Source of the DNA: Gloeocapsopsis crepidinum LEGE 06123
GTDB lineage: Bacteria > Cyanobacteriota > Cyanobacteriia > Cyanobacteriales > Chroococcidiopsidaceae
Reading direction: 5' to 3'
Assembly: GCF_015207655.1 (NCBI RefSeq)
Contig: NZ_JADEWN010000058.1
Location: 1 to 41,605, forward strand
DNA: 41,605 nucleotides
Under the pieces are notes generated by a model. That model was not told the DNA's origin, did not search any database, and saw only the letters and a list, made by a program, of their open reading frames with translations. The translations under genes and the position numbers were made by a program. Below, piece after piece: positions 17,907 to 27,289 of this stretch (position 1 is the first letter of the stretch; each line of letters begins with the position of its first letter).

Positions 17907-18482
17907 TCACTCATTCAAGACACGCCAATAAGTGCCACTTTCTCGCTGCATCAATTGGTAGCCAATCAGTTCTCGACGTAGTGTAGCGCAGTCTTCGTGG
18001 TGGTGTTTGAGGATTGTATTCACTTTAATTTCAGGGTACTTAACTCCGAATTCAAATTGATTTGCTAACCACTTAAGAATGACAACGCGTTTTTTGCGAC
18101 TAGCTGGAATTTCCTTGAGTCGTCCATCAACGAGGAAGTTTTGCAATACCTTGCGTTCCCATGCTTCGCCTTCAATGTTTTCAGCCAGCGAAGCCATCTG
18201 TTTTGGTGAAAAAATCTCTTTGCTAATTCCTTGCAATGCTTCACCGTCTAGCTGATACAAGTGGGTATTTCCTTCAGGATGCATCTTTACTAAATTCAAT
18301 TCTTTAAGTTTATTGAGATGATGCGATACCGTTGGTTCTTTTAATTGCAATAGTGTTGCTAATTCTTCAACACTGCATTCCCGACTCGCTAAAATTCCCA
18401 GAATCTTCAATCGACTTTCATTAGCTAACACTTTAAAGAAGCGTAGCAGCGATTGCATCGCGTCCTGTTCCATACCTTCCAC
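17907..18482 (-). CDS. ArsR-type winged-helix regulator with DUF2087 domain
   Basis: A transcription regulator of 191 residues. The N-terminal ~90 residues form an ArsR-type winged helix, with the recognition region around EELATLLQLKEPTVSHHLNKLKEL. There is no cysteine-rich metal site of the classical ArsR type; the ELATLLQLKEPTV segment has no CVC motif. The C-terminal region (~100-190) matches DUF2087, with the typical RLKEIPASRKKRVVILKWLA segment and later a YPEIKVN block. The ligand is unknown. It lies 36 bp downstream of the second kinase gene on the same strand and may be co-transcribed with it. The TGA stop lies inside a heptamer repeat tract. Confidence 0.88.
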   Translation of the reverse strand: MEGMEQDAMQSLLRFFKVLANESRLKILGILASRECSVEELATLLQLKEPTVSHHLNKLKELNLVKMHPEGNTHLYQLDGEALQGISKEIFSPKQMASLAENIEGEAWERKVLQNFLVDGRLKEIPASRKKRVVILKWLANQFEFGVKYPEIKVNTILKHHHEDCATLRRELIGYQLMQRESGTYWRVLNE

Positions 18483-18518
18483 TAATTAGACCTGCATCTA
18501 ATTAGAATTAGATCAATA

Positions 18519-19997
18519 CTAGCTACAGTATTCGGTTTGCTTGACATCTAAAGGCAAGAAAATCGTCAAGACTTCACCTTCGTGGGGACGTTGCCGCACA
18601 ATGAGTTTGCCACCAATAGCTTGAAATAACTGTTTAGTAGCTGTCATATTTAAACTAATGTTGCCAGTTTCAGGTTGAAATGTGAGTAATTGACCAAGCG
18701 ACTTGCGGATCGGCGGTACGGTATATTGTTCTCCTTTATTTTCTTCGAGTTGAGATTTTGGCAGTAATTGCAACTTTAATTGATCTCCCGCTGGAATAAC
18801 TTGTACTTGGATGTGACTGCCTGGTGGTAAGCTGCGGGTAAAGTTTTCAATTAACCCTGTCAAGACTTGATCCAACATTTTCGGATCGCTAACTACGGTT
18901 GGTAGCTGTTGCGGTAAAACAACATCCAAAGTTAAATTACGCCGACTGGCTTGTTTTTGCCAACGCGGAACACTCTGCTGTAAGACCTGCGTTAATGACA
19001 TTGCTGTTAAATAAGTACCTGAGTGCTTGGCAGTACATTTTTCTAGTTCTGCTGCACGGAATAAAAGCTCCATGCGGTCAATTTGTTCGGTACACTCATG
19101 GTCAATGATTTCCAATCGTTTAATTGCATCAGTTGCTAAATCGCGGCGCTTAAGTAGTAAGCGAGTCAATGTTCGGATTGTCGTTAAGGGTGTCCGTACC
19201 TCGTGCGCGAAGGCTTGAAGTAATTCCACATCTACGCGAGGTGTTGCGTGACTTAGTTCTAAATTATTATTTTGTGTACAATTACGAATTTCTTCGTGGG
19301 GGAGTTCTGGTATGTGCTGCAACAGCAAGCGGCTAAAGTGCATTACTGTTCGGTAATCTGGCGCTACTGGATAATATTGCTGAATAAGTTCATCTAGATG
19401 CAATACCGATTCAGAAGTTGTGAGTGCAGCTCTTGCTCTCAAAGCGTACCATGCCTGTTCCACGACTTCTGGTTCAAAGGAAAATAAAAATACTGGTACA
19501 CCATAAGCATTTTCTGCGAGAACCATCGCCAAGCTAAATTGTGCAGTTAAAACAAGACAGAACTGTTCTCGTGCCAGTGGATCTCCAGAAATCAACGGTA
19601 ACAAAACTCCTTGTTCTCTAGCTACTTGTGAGTTTTTTTGTACTGCAGTATTTAAACTTGATGGAAGTAGTTGATGCTGCCAGGAATCTGCCGTAAAAGT
19701 CCAAGAAGGTAATGTGTTAACGAGTTGAGGATTGCTAATAACTGGTACGGGACCTGCCAATATTACTCCTTGAGTAGATAACTGGCAATTCTCATCAACG
19801 GTATGTTTAAGGTAGATTTGTTGCAGTAGGTTCTCCAATGCGGCGATCGCAACTCGCCATTGCTGCGCTGTCACATCTACTGCAGTGCTTCCTTCATGAC
19901 TTGCAGACAATAAGCATGAATGACTACCATAGCCGTCGTGTTGTGTGTCATTACTGGCTAGTATCTCACTCAGTGTTGGTATTATCCATTTGCGCAC
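18519..19997 (-). CDS. Sensor-kinase-like protein with intact His but degenerate ATP-binding domain
   Basis: A 492-residue cytoplasmic protein with no membrane segment. Residues ~40-220 form a GAF-like or DICT-like sensory region. HisKA carries a normal acceptor His at 265 (FAHEVRTPLTT). The C-terminal ATPase fold is recognisable (LPTVVSDPKMLDQVLTGLIEN). The D-x-G-x-G G1 box is missing, and the G2 region reads NISLNMTATKQLF, lacking the glycines. It may therefore bind ATP poorly and depend on another kinase for phosphorylation. The ArsR-DUF2087 gene follows 36 bp downstream. Divergence from well-known kinases makes the output partner unpredictable. Confidence 0.82.
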   Translation of the reverse strand: MRKWIIPTLSEILASNDTQHDGYGSHSCLLSASHEGSTAVDVTAQQWRVAIAALENLLQQIYLKHTVDENCQLSTQGVILAGPVPVISNPQLVNTLPSWTFTADSWQHQLLPSSLNTAVQKNSQVAREQGVLLPLISGDPLAREQFCLVLTAQFSLAMVLAENAYGVPVFLFSFEPEVVEQAWYALRARAALTTSESVLHLDELIQQYYPVAPDYRTVMHFSRLLLQHIPELPHEEIRNCTQNNNLELSHATPRVDVELLQAFAHEVRTPLTTIRTLTRLLLKRRDLATDAIKRLEIIDHECTEQIDRMELLFRAAELEKCTAKHSGTYLTAMSLTQVLQQSVPRWQKQASRRNLTLDVVLPQQLPTVVSDPKMLDQVLTGLIENFTRSLPPGSHIQVQVIPAGDQLKLQLLPKSQLEENKGEQYTVPPIRKSLGQLLTFQPETGNISLNMTATKQLFQAIGGKLIVRQRPHEGEVLTIFLPLDVKQTEYCS

Positions 19998-20644
19998 CAG
20001 TACTCACCCCTTCAACTCATAATTTTTAGTAGTGCTTCAATCTTGATGTCAATACATAAGATATCGGGATTTGGTCATCAATGACAGTCGTAGAACCGAA
20101 CCCATAAGTCGCAATTTCCGTTGAGGGTAGCTGTATCTTTTCTTTAAGAGTTGAATAGTAAGCTTGAGCCAGCTTTAATTGCATTCATAAAATACACAGT
20201 AGCTATCACACTTCGATTGAAGTTATCAGATCTTTTAGAGAACGAACTACAAAGTATACAAAGAGAAAACATAAAAAGAGATGTAAATAAATGTTTTAGT
20301 ATTTTTTGATGTGATTTTAAATATTTATCTAAAAAATATTAATTGGTTTTGATGTGTTTTTGATGGTATATCATTCTTAAATTATAGATAACAATTATTG
20401 TTCTCTGCGTTTAGCTATTTTTTAGAAGTAAGTTTTACAAGTCAGATATAATTACAATAATAGTTTTTAAAAACTTTTCTGCAATCATTAAAACTTAAGC
20501 ATTGATAATATAAAATTTCATCTATATTAGTTTTTCGTATGTTCGTGTTATTTCCCTAGGTTGATGCTATTTGTTTAATTAAACTGCTAAAAAATTAGGT
20601 GTTAGACAAGAAAATATTTGAAAACATAAGTAGGGCAGTAACAA
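19998..20644. other. Non-coding AT-rich region between kinase and stress gene
   Basis: No gene is supported in these 647 bases, which are strongly AT-rich (20270-20620). They must carry the promoter of the minus-strand kinase near 20000-20100 and that of the stress gene towards 20640. I could not pick out a confident operator, riboswitch or terminator. Confidence 0.6.
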
Positions 20645-21328
20645 ATGGTTAATGACATAAAAAGACGTGCAATTGGTGTGTTTTCTAGCTATTTAGATGC
20701 AGAACAAGCAATCAGTGAACTGCGCGATCGCGGTTTTTCAATGGACAAAATTTCTATTATTGCCCGCGACGAAGCAACTCAAGACGAAATCGCAGGAATT
20801 GACGTTAACGACACTTTTGATAACAAAGCAGGAGAAGGTGCAACAGCTGGAGCGCTGACAGGTGGGGTATTAGGAGGAATTACGGGATTACTCGTTGGTT
20901 TGGGTAGTCTTGTCGTACCTGGTGTAGGTCCAGTATTATTTGCAGGAGAAGTCGCTTCAGCATTAACTGCAGCACTTGCTGGTGGCGCAGTTGGTACAGT
21001 TACGGGCGGTTTACTTGGTGCATTGCTTGGCTTGGGTATTCCTGAAGAAAGAGCAAAAATTTATAATCAACGAGTGGCGAGTGGTGGTTATTTAGTCATT
21101 GTCGATGGCACAACACAAGACATCATTAATGCCGAATCAATTTTGATGAATCGCGGTATTCAAGAGTTTGGCATTTATGAAATTCCTGCAACTACTGGCA
21201 TTCAAACTTCTATTGCAGATGCAACAAATGAAGTAACTCATAGCACAGAATATAGTGAGCCTAGTACAAGTAATATTACTAATAACGATCCCAATGTTGT
21301 CATTATCGATCGCCGCGAACAGATTTAG
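20645..21328 (+). CDS. General stress protein 17M-like protein with glycine-zipper core
   Basis: A 227-residue protein. The N-terminal ~55 residues match the general-stress-protein 17M/YflT domain: [20 protein letters not shown] followed by KISIIARD. Residues ~72-140 form a Gly/Ala-rich hydrophobic hairpin ([17 protein letters not shown], then [18 protein letters not shown]), a glycine-zipper probably inserting in membrane. A second alpha/beta segment (GGYLVIVDG, ~155-185) resembles the first. The tail is Asn/Ser/Thr-rich. Proteins of this kind are induced by salt, desiccation or heat in cyanobacteria, but the molecular role is not established. Its 3' end overlaps the convergent bioF by 26 bases. 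Confidence 0.8.
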   Translation: MVNDIKRRAIGVFSSYLDAEQAISELRDRGFSMDKISIIARDEATQDEIAGIDVNDTFDNKAGEGATAGALTGGVLGGITGLLVGLGSLVVPGVGPVLFAGEVASALTAALAGGAVGTVTGGLLGALLGLGIPEERAKIYNQRVASGGYLVIVDGTTQDIINAESILMNRGIQEFGIYEIPATTGIQTSIADATNEVTHSTEYSEPSTSNITNNDPNVVIIDRREQI

Positions 21329-22514
21329 ATGAAGTGGTAGAAACTATTTTGATGGCACTCAAAACATCCACAAGCTGCTCGATCTGAGCAACTGTATGAG
21401 TTGCCATCAAGGAAATCCGAATCCGGCTTGTTGGTACTGTCGGAGGACGAATCGCAGGAGCAAAAATACCAGCATCTTGCAAGTGACGAGCAGCAATTAA
21501 AGCATCAGCAGCAGTTGGTAATAATAAGCAAAGAATTGCCGAGTCAGAAGGTAATAATTTTAAGTGTGATAGTTGATGTATCAGTAATTTAAAATTGTCA
21601 ATATTGCGCCATAACTGTTGACGCCGTTCGGGTTCTTGCTGAATAATTTGGATTGCTGTTAAAGCTGCTGCGGTATCTGCAGGTGACAGCGCAGTTGTGT
21701 ATATCCAACTAGGGGCGCGATTGCGTAAGAAATCAATTAAAGTTTTGGTTCCAGCAACATAGCCGCCTAAACTCCCCAAAGCTTTACTTAATGTTCCAAC
21801 CTGAATGAGTTGACGCTGCGAACAGTCGAAGTGTTCTACACATCCAGCACCGCATTTCCCCAATACGCCAGTAGCATGAGCTTCATCAACTAACAGCATA
21901 CAGTTGTAATAGTCAGCTAAATCGAGTAGCCCTGATAAAGGGCATAAATCACCATCCATACTAAAAACACTATCAGTTACAATCAGACAGCGACGATAGC
22001 AATCGCGTTGTTGCTCAAGATGAGTTTGTAGTGATACTAAATCGCAATGCGGATATTCAATCACAGTAGCGCCGCTAAGAATTGCCCCATTTTTCAACGA
22101 TGAGTGATTACATTGATCCGATAAAATCAGATCGCGCTGACCAACTATTGCCGAAACAGTGCCCAGATTTGCCAGATAACCGGAACTAAAGACTAAAGCA
22201 TCTTCAGTTTGCTTGAGGGATGCGATCGCATATTCTAACTCGCGGTGTAATTCGCGGTGTCCGCTGAGGAGTCGAGAACCTGTACTACCTGTACCATATT
22301 TTTGTGTAGCAGTGATTGCGGCTTGGATCAAGCGATCGTCACTGGATAATCCGAGGTAATCATTACTGGCAAAATTAATCAGCGATCGCCCATTCATTTG
22401 CACCATCGCCCCTGTATGTCCTTGAATTGTCTGCACAGTGCGATACCAATCAGCTTTGTGAATAGTTGCGAGAGATTGTTCGATCCAGTTATAAGCGTCA
22501 CTCGGCATTCTCAT
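21303..22514 (-). CDS. bioF: 8-amino-7-oxononanoate synthase
   Basis: A PLP enzyme of the alpha-oxoamine synthase family that condenses pimeloyl-ACP/CoA with L-alanine in biotin synthesis. Family marks: NDYLGLS near residue 51, [13 protein letters not shown] near 74-86, the substrate-pocket His in [11 protein letters not shown], the cofactor Asp in [10 protein letters not shown] (210-219) and the Schiff-base Lys K244 in [13 protein letters not shown]. At 403 residues it is complete. Glycine C-acetyltransferase and serine palmitoyltransferase-like paralogues share these motifs, but the length and pattern favour BioF. The 3' end overlaps the stress-protein gene antisense. Confidence 0.9.
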   Translation of the reverse strand: MRMPSDAYNWIEQSLATIHKADWYRTVQTIQGHTGAMVQMNGRSLINFASNDYLGLSSDDRLIQAAITATQKYGTGSTGSRLLSGHRELHRELEYAIASLKQTEDALVFSSGYLANLGTVSAIVGQRDLILSDQCNHSSLKNGAILSGATVIEYPHCDLVSLQTHLEQQRDCYRRCLIVTDSVFSMDGDLCPLSGLLDLADYYNCMLLVDEAHATGVLGKCGAGCVEHFDCSQRQLIQVGTLSKALGSLGGYVAGTKTLIDFLRNRAPSWIYTTALSPADTAAALTAIQIIQQEPERRQQLWRNIDNFKLLIHQLSHLKLLPSDSAILCLLLPTAADALIAARHLQDAGIFAPAIRPPTVPTSRIRISLMATHTVAQIEQLVDVLSAIKIVSTTSSKSVRGDR

Positions 22515-22589
22515 TAAGATTTTTATTACTATTGTTCATGGAGAGCAATTTATTAAAACTTTGTCCATTAACTAATCAACCAATCAACC

Positions 22590-22606
22590 GCAGGCAAGAT
22601 GCCTGC
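22590..22606. repeat. Small hairpin GCAGGC-aagat-GCCTGC
   Basis: A perfect 6-bp inverted repeat with a 5-base loop lies between the divergent bioF and ABC transporter genes. It is of a type found repeatedly in cyanobacterial intergenic DNA and has no T-tract. Confidence 0.55.
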
Positions 22607-22608
22607 GC

Positions 22609-22671
22609 CACTAATCACTACTAACCAGCCACTAGTCACTCTCACCCCTCACCTCTCACCCCTCGCCCCTA
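22609..22671 (+). repeat. Heptamer tandem tract in the leader of the ABC transporter
   Basis: Nine units in 7-bp phase: CACTAAT, CACTACT, AACCAGC, CACTAGT, CACTCTC, ACCCCTC, ACCTCTC, ACCCCTC, GCCCCTA. The tract drifts from an A/T-containing to a C-rich form and ends six bases before the ATG at 22678, leaving no Shine-Dalgarno. Confidence 0.8.
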
Positions 22672-22677
22672 AATTAT

Positions 22678-23661
22678 ATGCCCATCATTTCGGCTGAAAA
22701 TCTTAGTAAAGTTTATCCTGTAGCCGTTAAAGAAGCTGGACTGAAAGGAACAATACAACACTTTTTCCGCCGTACTTATCGCATGGTAGAAGCAGTGAAA
22801 CAAGTCTCCTTTGATATAGAACCAGGAGAAGTTGTCGGTTTTTTAGGCGCAAATGGTGCAGGAAAAACCACTACCTTAAAAATGCTGACAGGTTTAATTC
22901 ATCCTTCGGCGGGGCGCGTGCGAGTTGCTGGCTACATTCCGTTTCAGCGTAAATCAGGTTTTTTAAAACAAATCACGCTTGTGATGGGACAAAAGCAACA
23001 ATTAATTTGGGATTTACCTGCATTAGATACTTTAAAGATCAATGCTGCCGTCTACAACATCTCGGATAAAGAGTATCGTCAGCGTGTCGGCGAACTTACT
23101 GAAATGCTTTCACTTCAAGGTAAGTTAAACCAGCCAGTACGCAAGCTGTCGCTTGGGGAACGCATGAAAGCTGAACTGATGGCTGCATTACTCCATCAAC
23201 CGCAAGTCCTCTTTTTAGACGAACCAACGCTAGGGCTTGATGTCAATGCTCAAGTGGGAGTACGCGAATTTTTACGAGAGTATAACAAGCGATATGATGC
23301 CACAATTTTATTAACAAGTCACTATATGGCAGATATTAGTGCATTGTGCAAACGCGTGCTAGTTATCCACCAAGGACTATTGATTTACGATGGCAGCTTA
23401 GAAGGACTCATCGATCAATTTGCTCCCTATCGCGAAGTGCAAGTAGAACTCGCACATCCTTTACCGGAAGTGAAGTTGATGCATTACGGTGAAATTAAAT
23501 CGATAGAAGGACAATCTGCCCGTTTTTTAGTACAACGCGAAGCTTTAACTCGTACTGTTGCACAAATTCTGGCAGAGTTGGAGGTGATTGACTTAACTGT
23601 CACCGATCCACCAGTAGAAGAAGTGATTGGTCGTGTCTTCAGTGCCGGTGGCGTGTTATGA
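22678..23661 (+). CDS. ABC-2 type exporter, ATP-binding protein
   Basis: The ATPase subunit of an ABC exporter. Walker A is GANGAGKTT at 57-65, the signature LSLGE at 157-161, and Walker B LFLDEP about 20 residues later, followed by the D-loop and a switch His in LTSHYMAD. The N-terminal ~35-residue extension (KYDPG-like region reading GLKGTIQHFFRR) and the C-terminal ~80-residue regulatory tail are typical of the DrrA-like/ABC-2 group with large N-extensions. The start is supported by the conserved ISAENLSKVYP opening despite the absent ribosome binding site. The gene overlaps the permease gene by four bases (ATGA). The substrate is unknown. Confidence 0.9.
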   Translation: MPIISAENLSKVYPVAVKEAGLKGTIQHFFRRTYRMVEAVKQVSFDIEPGEVVGFLGANGAGKTTTLKMLTGLIHPSAGRVRVAGYIPFQRKSGFLKQITLVMGQKQQLIWDLPALDTLKINAAVYNISDKEYRQRVGELTEMLSLQGKLNQPVRKLSLGERMKAELMAALLHQPQVLFLDEPTLGLDVNAQVGVREFLREYNKRYDATILLTSHYMADISALCKRVLVIHQGLLIYDGSLEGLIDQFAPYREVQVELAHPLPEVKLMHYGEIKSIEGQSARFLVQREALTRTVAQILAELEVIDLTVTDPPVEEVIGRVFSAGGVL

Positions 23662-24446
23662 ATTCAATTATGAAAAAAGCGAGAGTTTTGCTGACAGCAT
23701 ATTATGCATATATGCTCGAATACCGCGCAGAGTTATTTCTGTGGGCTTTGTCTGGTAGCTTGCCACTTATTTTAATGGGAGTATGGACGCAAGCTGCTCA
23801 AAGTGGGCAATTTGGGTTAACTGCAGAAGATTTTGCCCGTTACTTTCTCACTGTGTTTATTGTGAGACAGTTTACTGTTGTTTGGGTAATTTATGAATTT
23901 GAGAAAGAAGTTGTCGAAGGAAAACTTTCACCACGTTTATTACAACCCATTGATCCTGTCTGGCATCATGTTGCCTCGCATCTTTCGGAAAGATTAGCAC
24001 GTCTTCCATTTGCTTTGGGATTGGTAGGATTGTTTTTTATTCTTTACCCTCAAGCCGTTTGGATACCGAGTTTGAATCACATCTTATTGTTTGCGATCGC
24101 AGTCATCTTTGCTTTTATTCTAAGATTTTTGATTCAATACACATTTGCACTCTTCGCATTTTGGACTGAAAGAGCTAATGCAATTGAAAACTTTTGGTTC
24201 TTATTTTATCTATTTTTTTCAGGTTTGATTGCTCCCTTAGACGTGTTTCCAGAAAATATTCGCAACGTCTTGCTTTGGACTCCTTTTCCGTATTTAATTG
24301 ATTTTCCTGCCTCAATACTAATTGGCTTGCCTGTCAATATATTACAGGGTATGTTAGTAACACTTAGTTGGATTGCCTTATTTTTCATTATTAATCGCTG
24401 GCTATGGCGACGAGGATTAAAACAATATTCAGGAATGGGTGCTTAA
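23658..24446 (+). CDS. ABC-2 type exporter, permease protein
   Basis: A membrane subunit paired with the preceding ATPase. The 262 residues contain about six hydrophobic segments: ~25-45, 60-80, 113-135, 142-170, 178-200 and 230-250. There is also a conserved cytoplasmic loop with FEKEVVEGKLSPRLLQPI, characteristic of the DUF990/ABC-2 permease group. Transporters of this group often have a second permease gene of related size directly downstream. Here 579 bp without a gene follow, so the second permease is missing from this locus or encoded elsewhere, or the protein works as a homodimer. Confidence 0.88.
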   Translation: MNSIMKKARVLLTAYYAYMLEYRAELFLWALSGSLPLILMGVWTQAAQSGQFGLTAEDFARYFLTVFIVRQFTVVWVIYEFEKEVVEGKLSPRLLQPIDPVWHHVASHLSERLARLPFALGLVGLFFILYPQAVWIPSLNHILLFAIAVIFAFILRFLIQYTFALFAFWTERANAIENFWFLFYLFFSGLIAPLDVFPENIRNVLLWTPFPYLIDFPASILIGLPVNILQGMLVTLSWIALFFIINRWLWRRGLKQYSGMGA

Positions 24447-24743
24447 TAATTGCCTTTTTAACAACGTCACATTCTTGATTTTAAAGTTTAATAACTATCT
24501 TTTATACATTTCAAACTAGCTATTTGCATTAAACTTTAAGGTACAACTATCTCAGTTAATTCCCGAAATTTCGAGTGTTTTTTTTGCTTAATTTGCTTAC
24601 ATAACTTGTTAAAAAAGCCTGGATAACATATGCATATAAGTTTATTTATGCACTATTTTATTAAGGCTAAGGATAAGGCAGTAAAATTGTTATTTTTTGC
24701 TATTAGCATGCTGTAATTAAGGAATCTTTAAATAACAAATAGT

Positions 24744-24774
24744 GTTAACTGTAGCATTAACTAAGTCTTAATCT
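24744..24774 (+). promoter_or_regulatory. Candidate Pho box (three direct repeats)
   Basis: Three 8-base units resembling the cyanobacterial PyTTAAPyPy(T/A) consensus: GTTAACTG (24744-24751), ATTAACTA (24756-24763) and CTTAATCT (24767-24774), with spacers of 4 and 3 bases. This is the arrangement bound by the phosphate-starvation regulator SphR/PhoB. An AT-rich -10-like stretch follows about 12-15 bases later. The PhoX phosphatase gene is the next gene, 252 bp downstream. Confidence 0.6.
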
Positions 24775-24820
24775 TGTAGGGGTATTGTATTTAGCTGTAA
24801 TAACGTGAGTTTACAAGGTC

Positions 24821-24960
24821 GTAGGACTTACGCAAAAACTCTCTAAAACTCTTATTTCTTTATGTTCTAGTGTTCAGCAACCCCTACGGGGAATGCATCC
24901 TATCCGACGGGAAGGCTATGCCAATGTGGTTCTTTTTTCATACTGTGTGTAAGTCCTGAC
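24821..24960. mobile_element. MITE-like element with GGACTTACRCA terminal inverted repeats
   Basis: The left end reads TAGGACTTACGCA and the right end, reverse-complemented, TCAGGACTTACACA, giving an 11-bp near-perfect terminal inverted repeat about 138 bp apart. The interior has no coding capacity but includes a GC-rich block (CCCCTACGGGG) like other dispersed repeats in this window. No clear target duplication was seen. It sits between the candidate Pho box and phoX. Confidence 0.6.
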
Positions 24961-25025
24961 TATAACTCCACTCATGCTCACATCGGCTCGGCAATAGGGC
25001 AAGCAATACAAGAGGAGAACTTAAC

Positions 25026-27116
25026 ATGAGTAGCAAACGCAGCCTACGGCAGAAGTATTCTCGCATTGCTAGAGAAGGGATATATGAGGAGAATACGCGC
25101 TATACCCAGCAGTTTGACAGGGATGGCGAACCGATCTGTAATCGTTCCAACAATCCTTGCTTTTCATCGATTTTGAACTCTCGCTTACAGCGTCGTCAAG
25201 TATTAAGAGGTACGCTTGCAGCAGCTATAACATCCATGTTTGCTGGATCAATCCTGAATGGGTTAAAAGCTCGCCCTGCAAACGCCAGTACTCCCATGTT
25301 GGGGTTTAAAGCAGTTCCTATCAGCGAAGCCGATTCCATAGTGGTTCCACAAGGCTACACCGCCCGCGTTCTGATACCTTGGGGAGAACCTATTAGCGGT
25401 AGTTTTCCCAGCTATAGTCTCAAGAATACTGGGGCAGAACAGGGAATGCAGGTGGGACAGCACCATGACGGTATGCATTTTTTCCCCATTGAAGGTAAGT
25501 CACCTTACGAAGGTAGCTCCATCGATGGACTCTTAGTCGTCAACCACGAGTATGTCGAGCCACGTTATACCCATGCAGCAGCGGTAGGGCAAGCATTAGG
25601 CCCTGATGATTTCCCCATGAAAGAAGACGGCACTCGTGACACTGATCAAGTGCTCAAGGAAATGAATGGACATGGAGTGAGTATTACCCGAATATCTCGC
25701 CAGTCTGGTGGTAGCTGGAAGGTAGTGCGCGATCCGCGTAACCGCCGCATTACAGCCTTGACTCCAATGGAAATTCGAGGACCTGTGCGAGGATCTGATT
25801 TAATTAAAACGAAGTATAGCCCAGATGGGACAAGAACTCGCGGCACAATCAATAACTGTGCCCACGGTGTTACCCCTTGGAATACCTATCTCACCTGTGA
25901 AGAAAACTGGGCTAGATATTTTCTCAACAATGATGAAGACGTCCCTCGCGATCATGAGCGTTACGGAGTTTCTACGGATGGCACTTCACGCTATGGCTGG
26001 GAATTGGCAGATAACAAAGCAGATGAGTATATTCGCTTTGGTGCTTCTGCAAGTGGTGCTAGTGCAACTGAGGACTATCGCAACGAGCCGAACACGTTTG
26101 GCTGGGTAGTAGAAATTGATCCTTTCAATCCAAAGAGTACTCCGGTAAAACACACTTACCTTGGACGGTTTGCCCATGAGGGAGTTGTATTTCAGCCACC
26201 TGTAGAAGGTCAGCCCATTGTTTGCTATTCCGGTGATGATGCTCGGTTTGAGTACATTTACAAATACGTGTCAGCACAGCCCTATAATCAGGCAACAGCA
26301 AGCGGGGCTTTATTAGACGACGGAACGCTCTATGTGGCTCGGTTTAATGAAGACGGTACAGGGAAGTGGCTCGCCCTGAAGTTTGGCGAGAACGGACTCA
26401 CTCCTGAAAATGGCTTCCAGGATCAGGCAGATGTTCTAGTTAATACGCGCACAGCTGCTGATTTTGTATGTGCAACTAAGATGGATCGTCCTGAGTGGGG
26501 CGCAATTGATCCTCGCAATGGAAACGTTTACTTTACACTAACCAACAACTCCAATCGCGAACCCGATCAAGTGGATGTTGCCAACCCTCGTCCTAAAAAC
26601 GATTGGGGACACATTATTCGCTGGAGTGAATCTGGCAAAAACCCAACTGCTACATCGTTCAAATGGGATATATTTGTGCTGTCTGGACCAGAAGATGACA
26701 GCCGCAAGCTATCTGGTCGTCCTCTCAATGCAGATAACATCTTCGCGAATCCGGATGGACTGTGGTTTGATGCTGACGCTCGCCTTTGGATTCAGACTGA
26801 CATTGGTGAAAGTTCTCAAAATCAGGGTGAGTTTGCTCAGTTTGGCAACAACCAAATGTTGGCGGCTGATACGGATACTGGTGAAATTCGCCGCTTCTTG
26901 ACTGGACCAATCGGTCAAGAAATTACGGGTGTGGTTACAACCCCTGACCAGCGTACAATGTTTATCAACGTTCAGCATCCAGGAGCAACCACTTCCGAAG
27001 AAGAATTCGCGGCAGGTAAAATCAACTCACGCTGGCCCAACAAAAACCCAGAAATCTATCCTCGTTCAGCGACGGTGGTTATCACTAAAGATGACGGTGG
27101 CGTCATCGGAACTTAG
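25026..27116 (+). CDS. phoX: PhoX family phosphatase with Tat signal
   Basis: A secreted alkaline phosphatase of the PhoX (DUF839) family. Known members are Ca/Fe-dependent and release phosphate from organic esters during phosphate limitation. The N-terminus has a long charged region and a twin-arginine motif RRQVLRG (RR at 56-57). A hydrophobic stretch follows and a probable cleavage site after ANA at ~87. The family landmarks are present: HHDGMHFFPIEG, VVNHEYVEPRY, NCAHGVTPWNTYLTCEENWARYF, GRFAHEGV, PEWGAIDPRNGNVYFTLTNN and GLWFDADARLWIQTD. At 696 residues it is full length. The ATG follows GAGGAG at 25012-25017. A candidate Pho box lies upstream but is separated by a MITE-like insertion. 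Confidence 0.93.
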   Translation: MSSKRSLRQKYSRIAREGIYEENTRYTQQFDRDGEPICNRSNNPCFSSILNSRLQRRQVLRGTLAAAITSMFAGSILNGLKARPANASTPMLGFKAVPISEADSIVVPQGYTARVLIPWGEPISGSFPSYSLKNTGAEQGMQVGQHHDGMHFFPIEGKSPYEGSSIDGLLVVNHEYVEPRYTHAAAVGQALGPDDFPMKEDGTRDTDQVLKEMNGHGVSITRISRQSGGSWKVVRDPRNRRITALTPMEIRGPVRGSDLIKTKYSPDGTRTRGTINNCAHGVTPWNTYLTCEENWARYFLNNDEDVPRDHERYGVSTDGTSRYGWELADNKADEYIRFGASASGASATEDYRNEPNTFGWVVEIDPFNPKSTPVKHTYLGRFAHEGVVFQPPVEGQPIVCYSGDDARFEYIYKYVSAQPYNQATASGALLDDGTLYVARFNEDGTGKWLALKFGENGLTPENGFQDQADVLVNTRTAADFVCATKMDRPEWGAIDPRNGNVYFTLTNNSNREPDQVDVANPRPKNDWGHIIRWSESGKNPTATSFKWDIFVLSGPEDDSRKLSGRPLNADNIFANPDGLWFDADARLWIQTDIGESSQNQGEFAQFGNNQMLAADTDTGEIRRFLTGPIGQEITGVVTTPDQRTMFINVQHPGATTSEEEFAAGKINSRWPNKNPEIYPRSATVVITKDDGGVIGT

Positions 27117-27174
27117 CGATCTGTCAATTGTTAATTGTGGGGCGTTCTGCAATTAAGGATTAAATTTAAGTGAT

Positions 27175-27201
27175 TTTTGAGGGATTATTGATCCCTCAAA
27201 A
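27175..27201. terminator. Strong stem-loop after phoX
   Basis: TTTTGAGGGAT / ATCCCTCAAAA forms an 11-bp perfect stem with a 5-base loop (TATTG), about 60 bp after the phoX stop. A run of T precedes and a run of A follows the GC core, so it can act in either orientation, although the T-tract is short. Confidence 0.65.
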
Positions 27202-27289
27202 GTTATTGGAAAACCACCAGCCCTGAGAATACGTACCTTTGAGCAAATTCTAGCCAGACCTACATTGTTCGCACAAATGTTTTAGAAAG

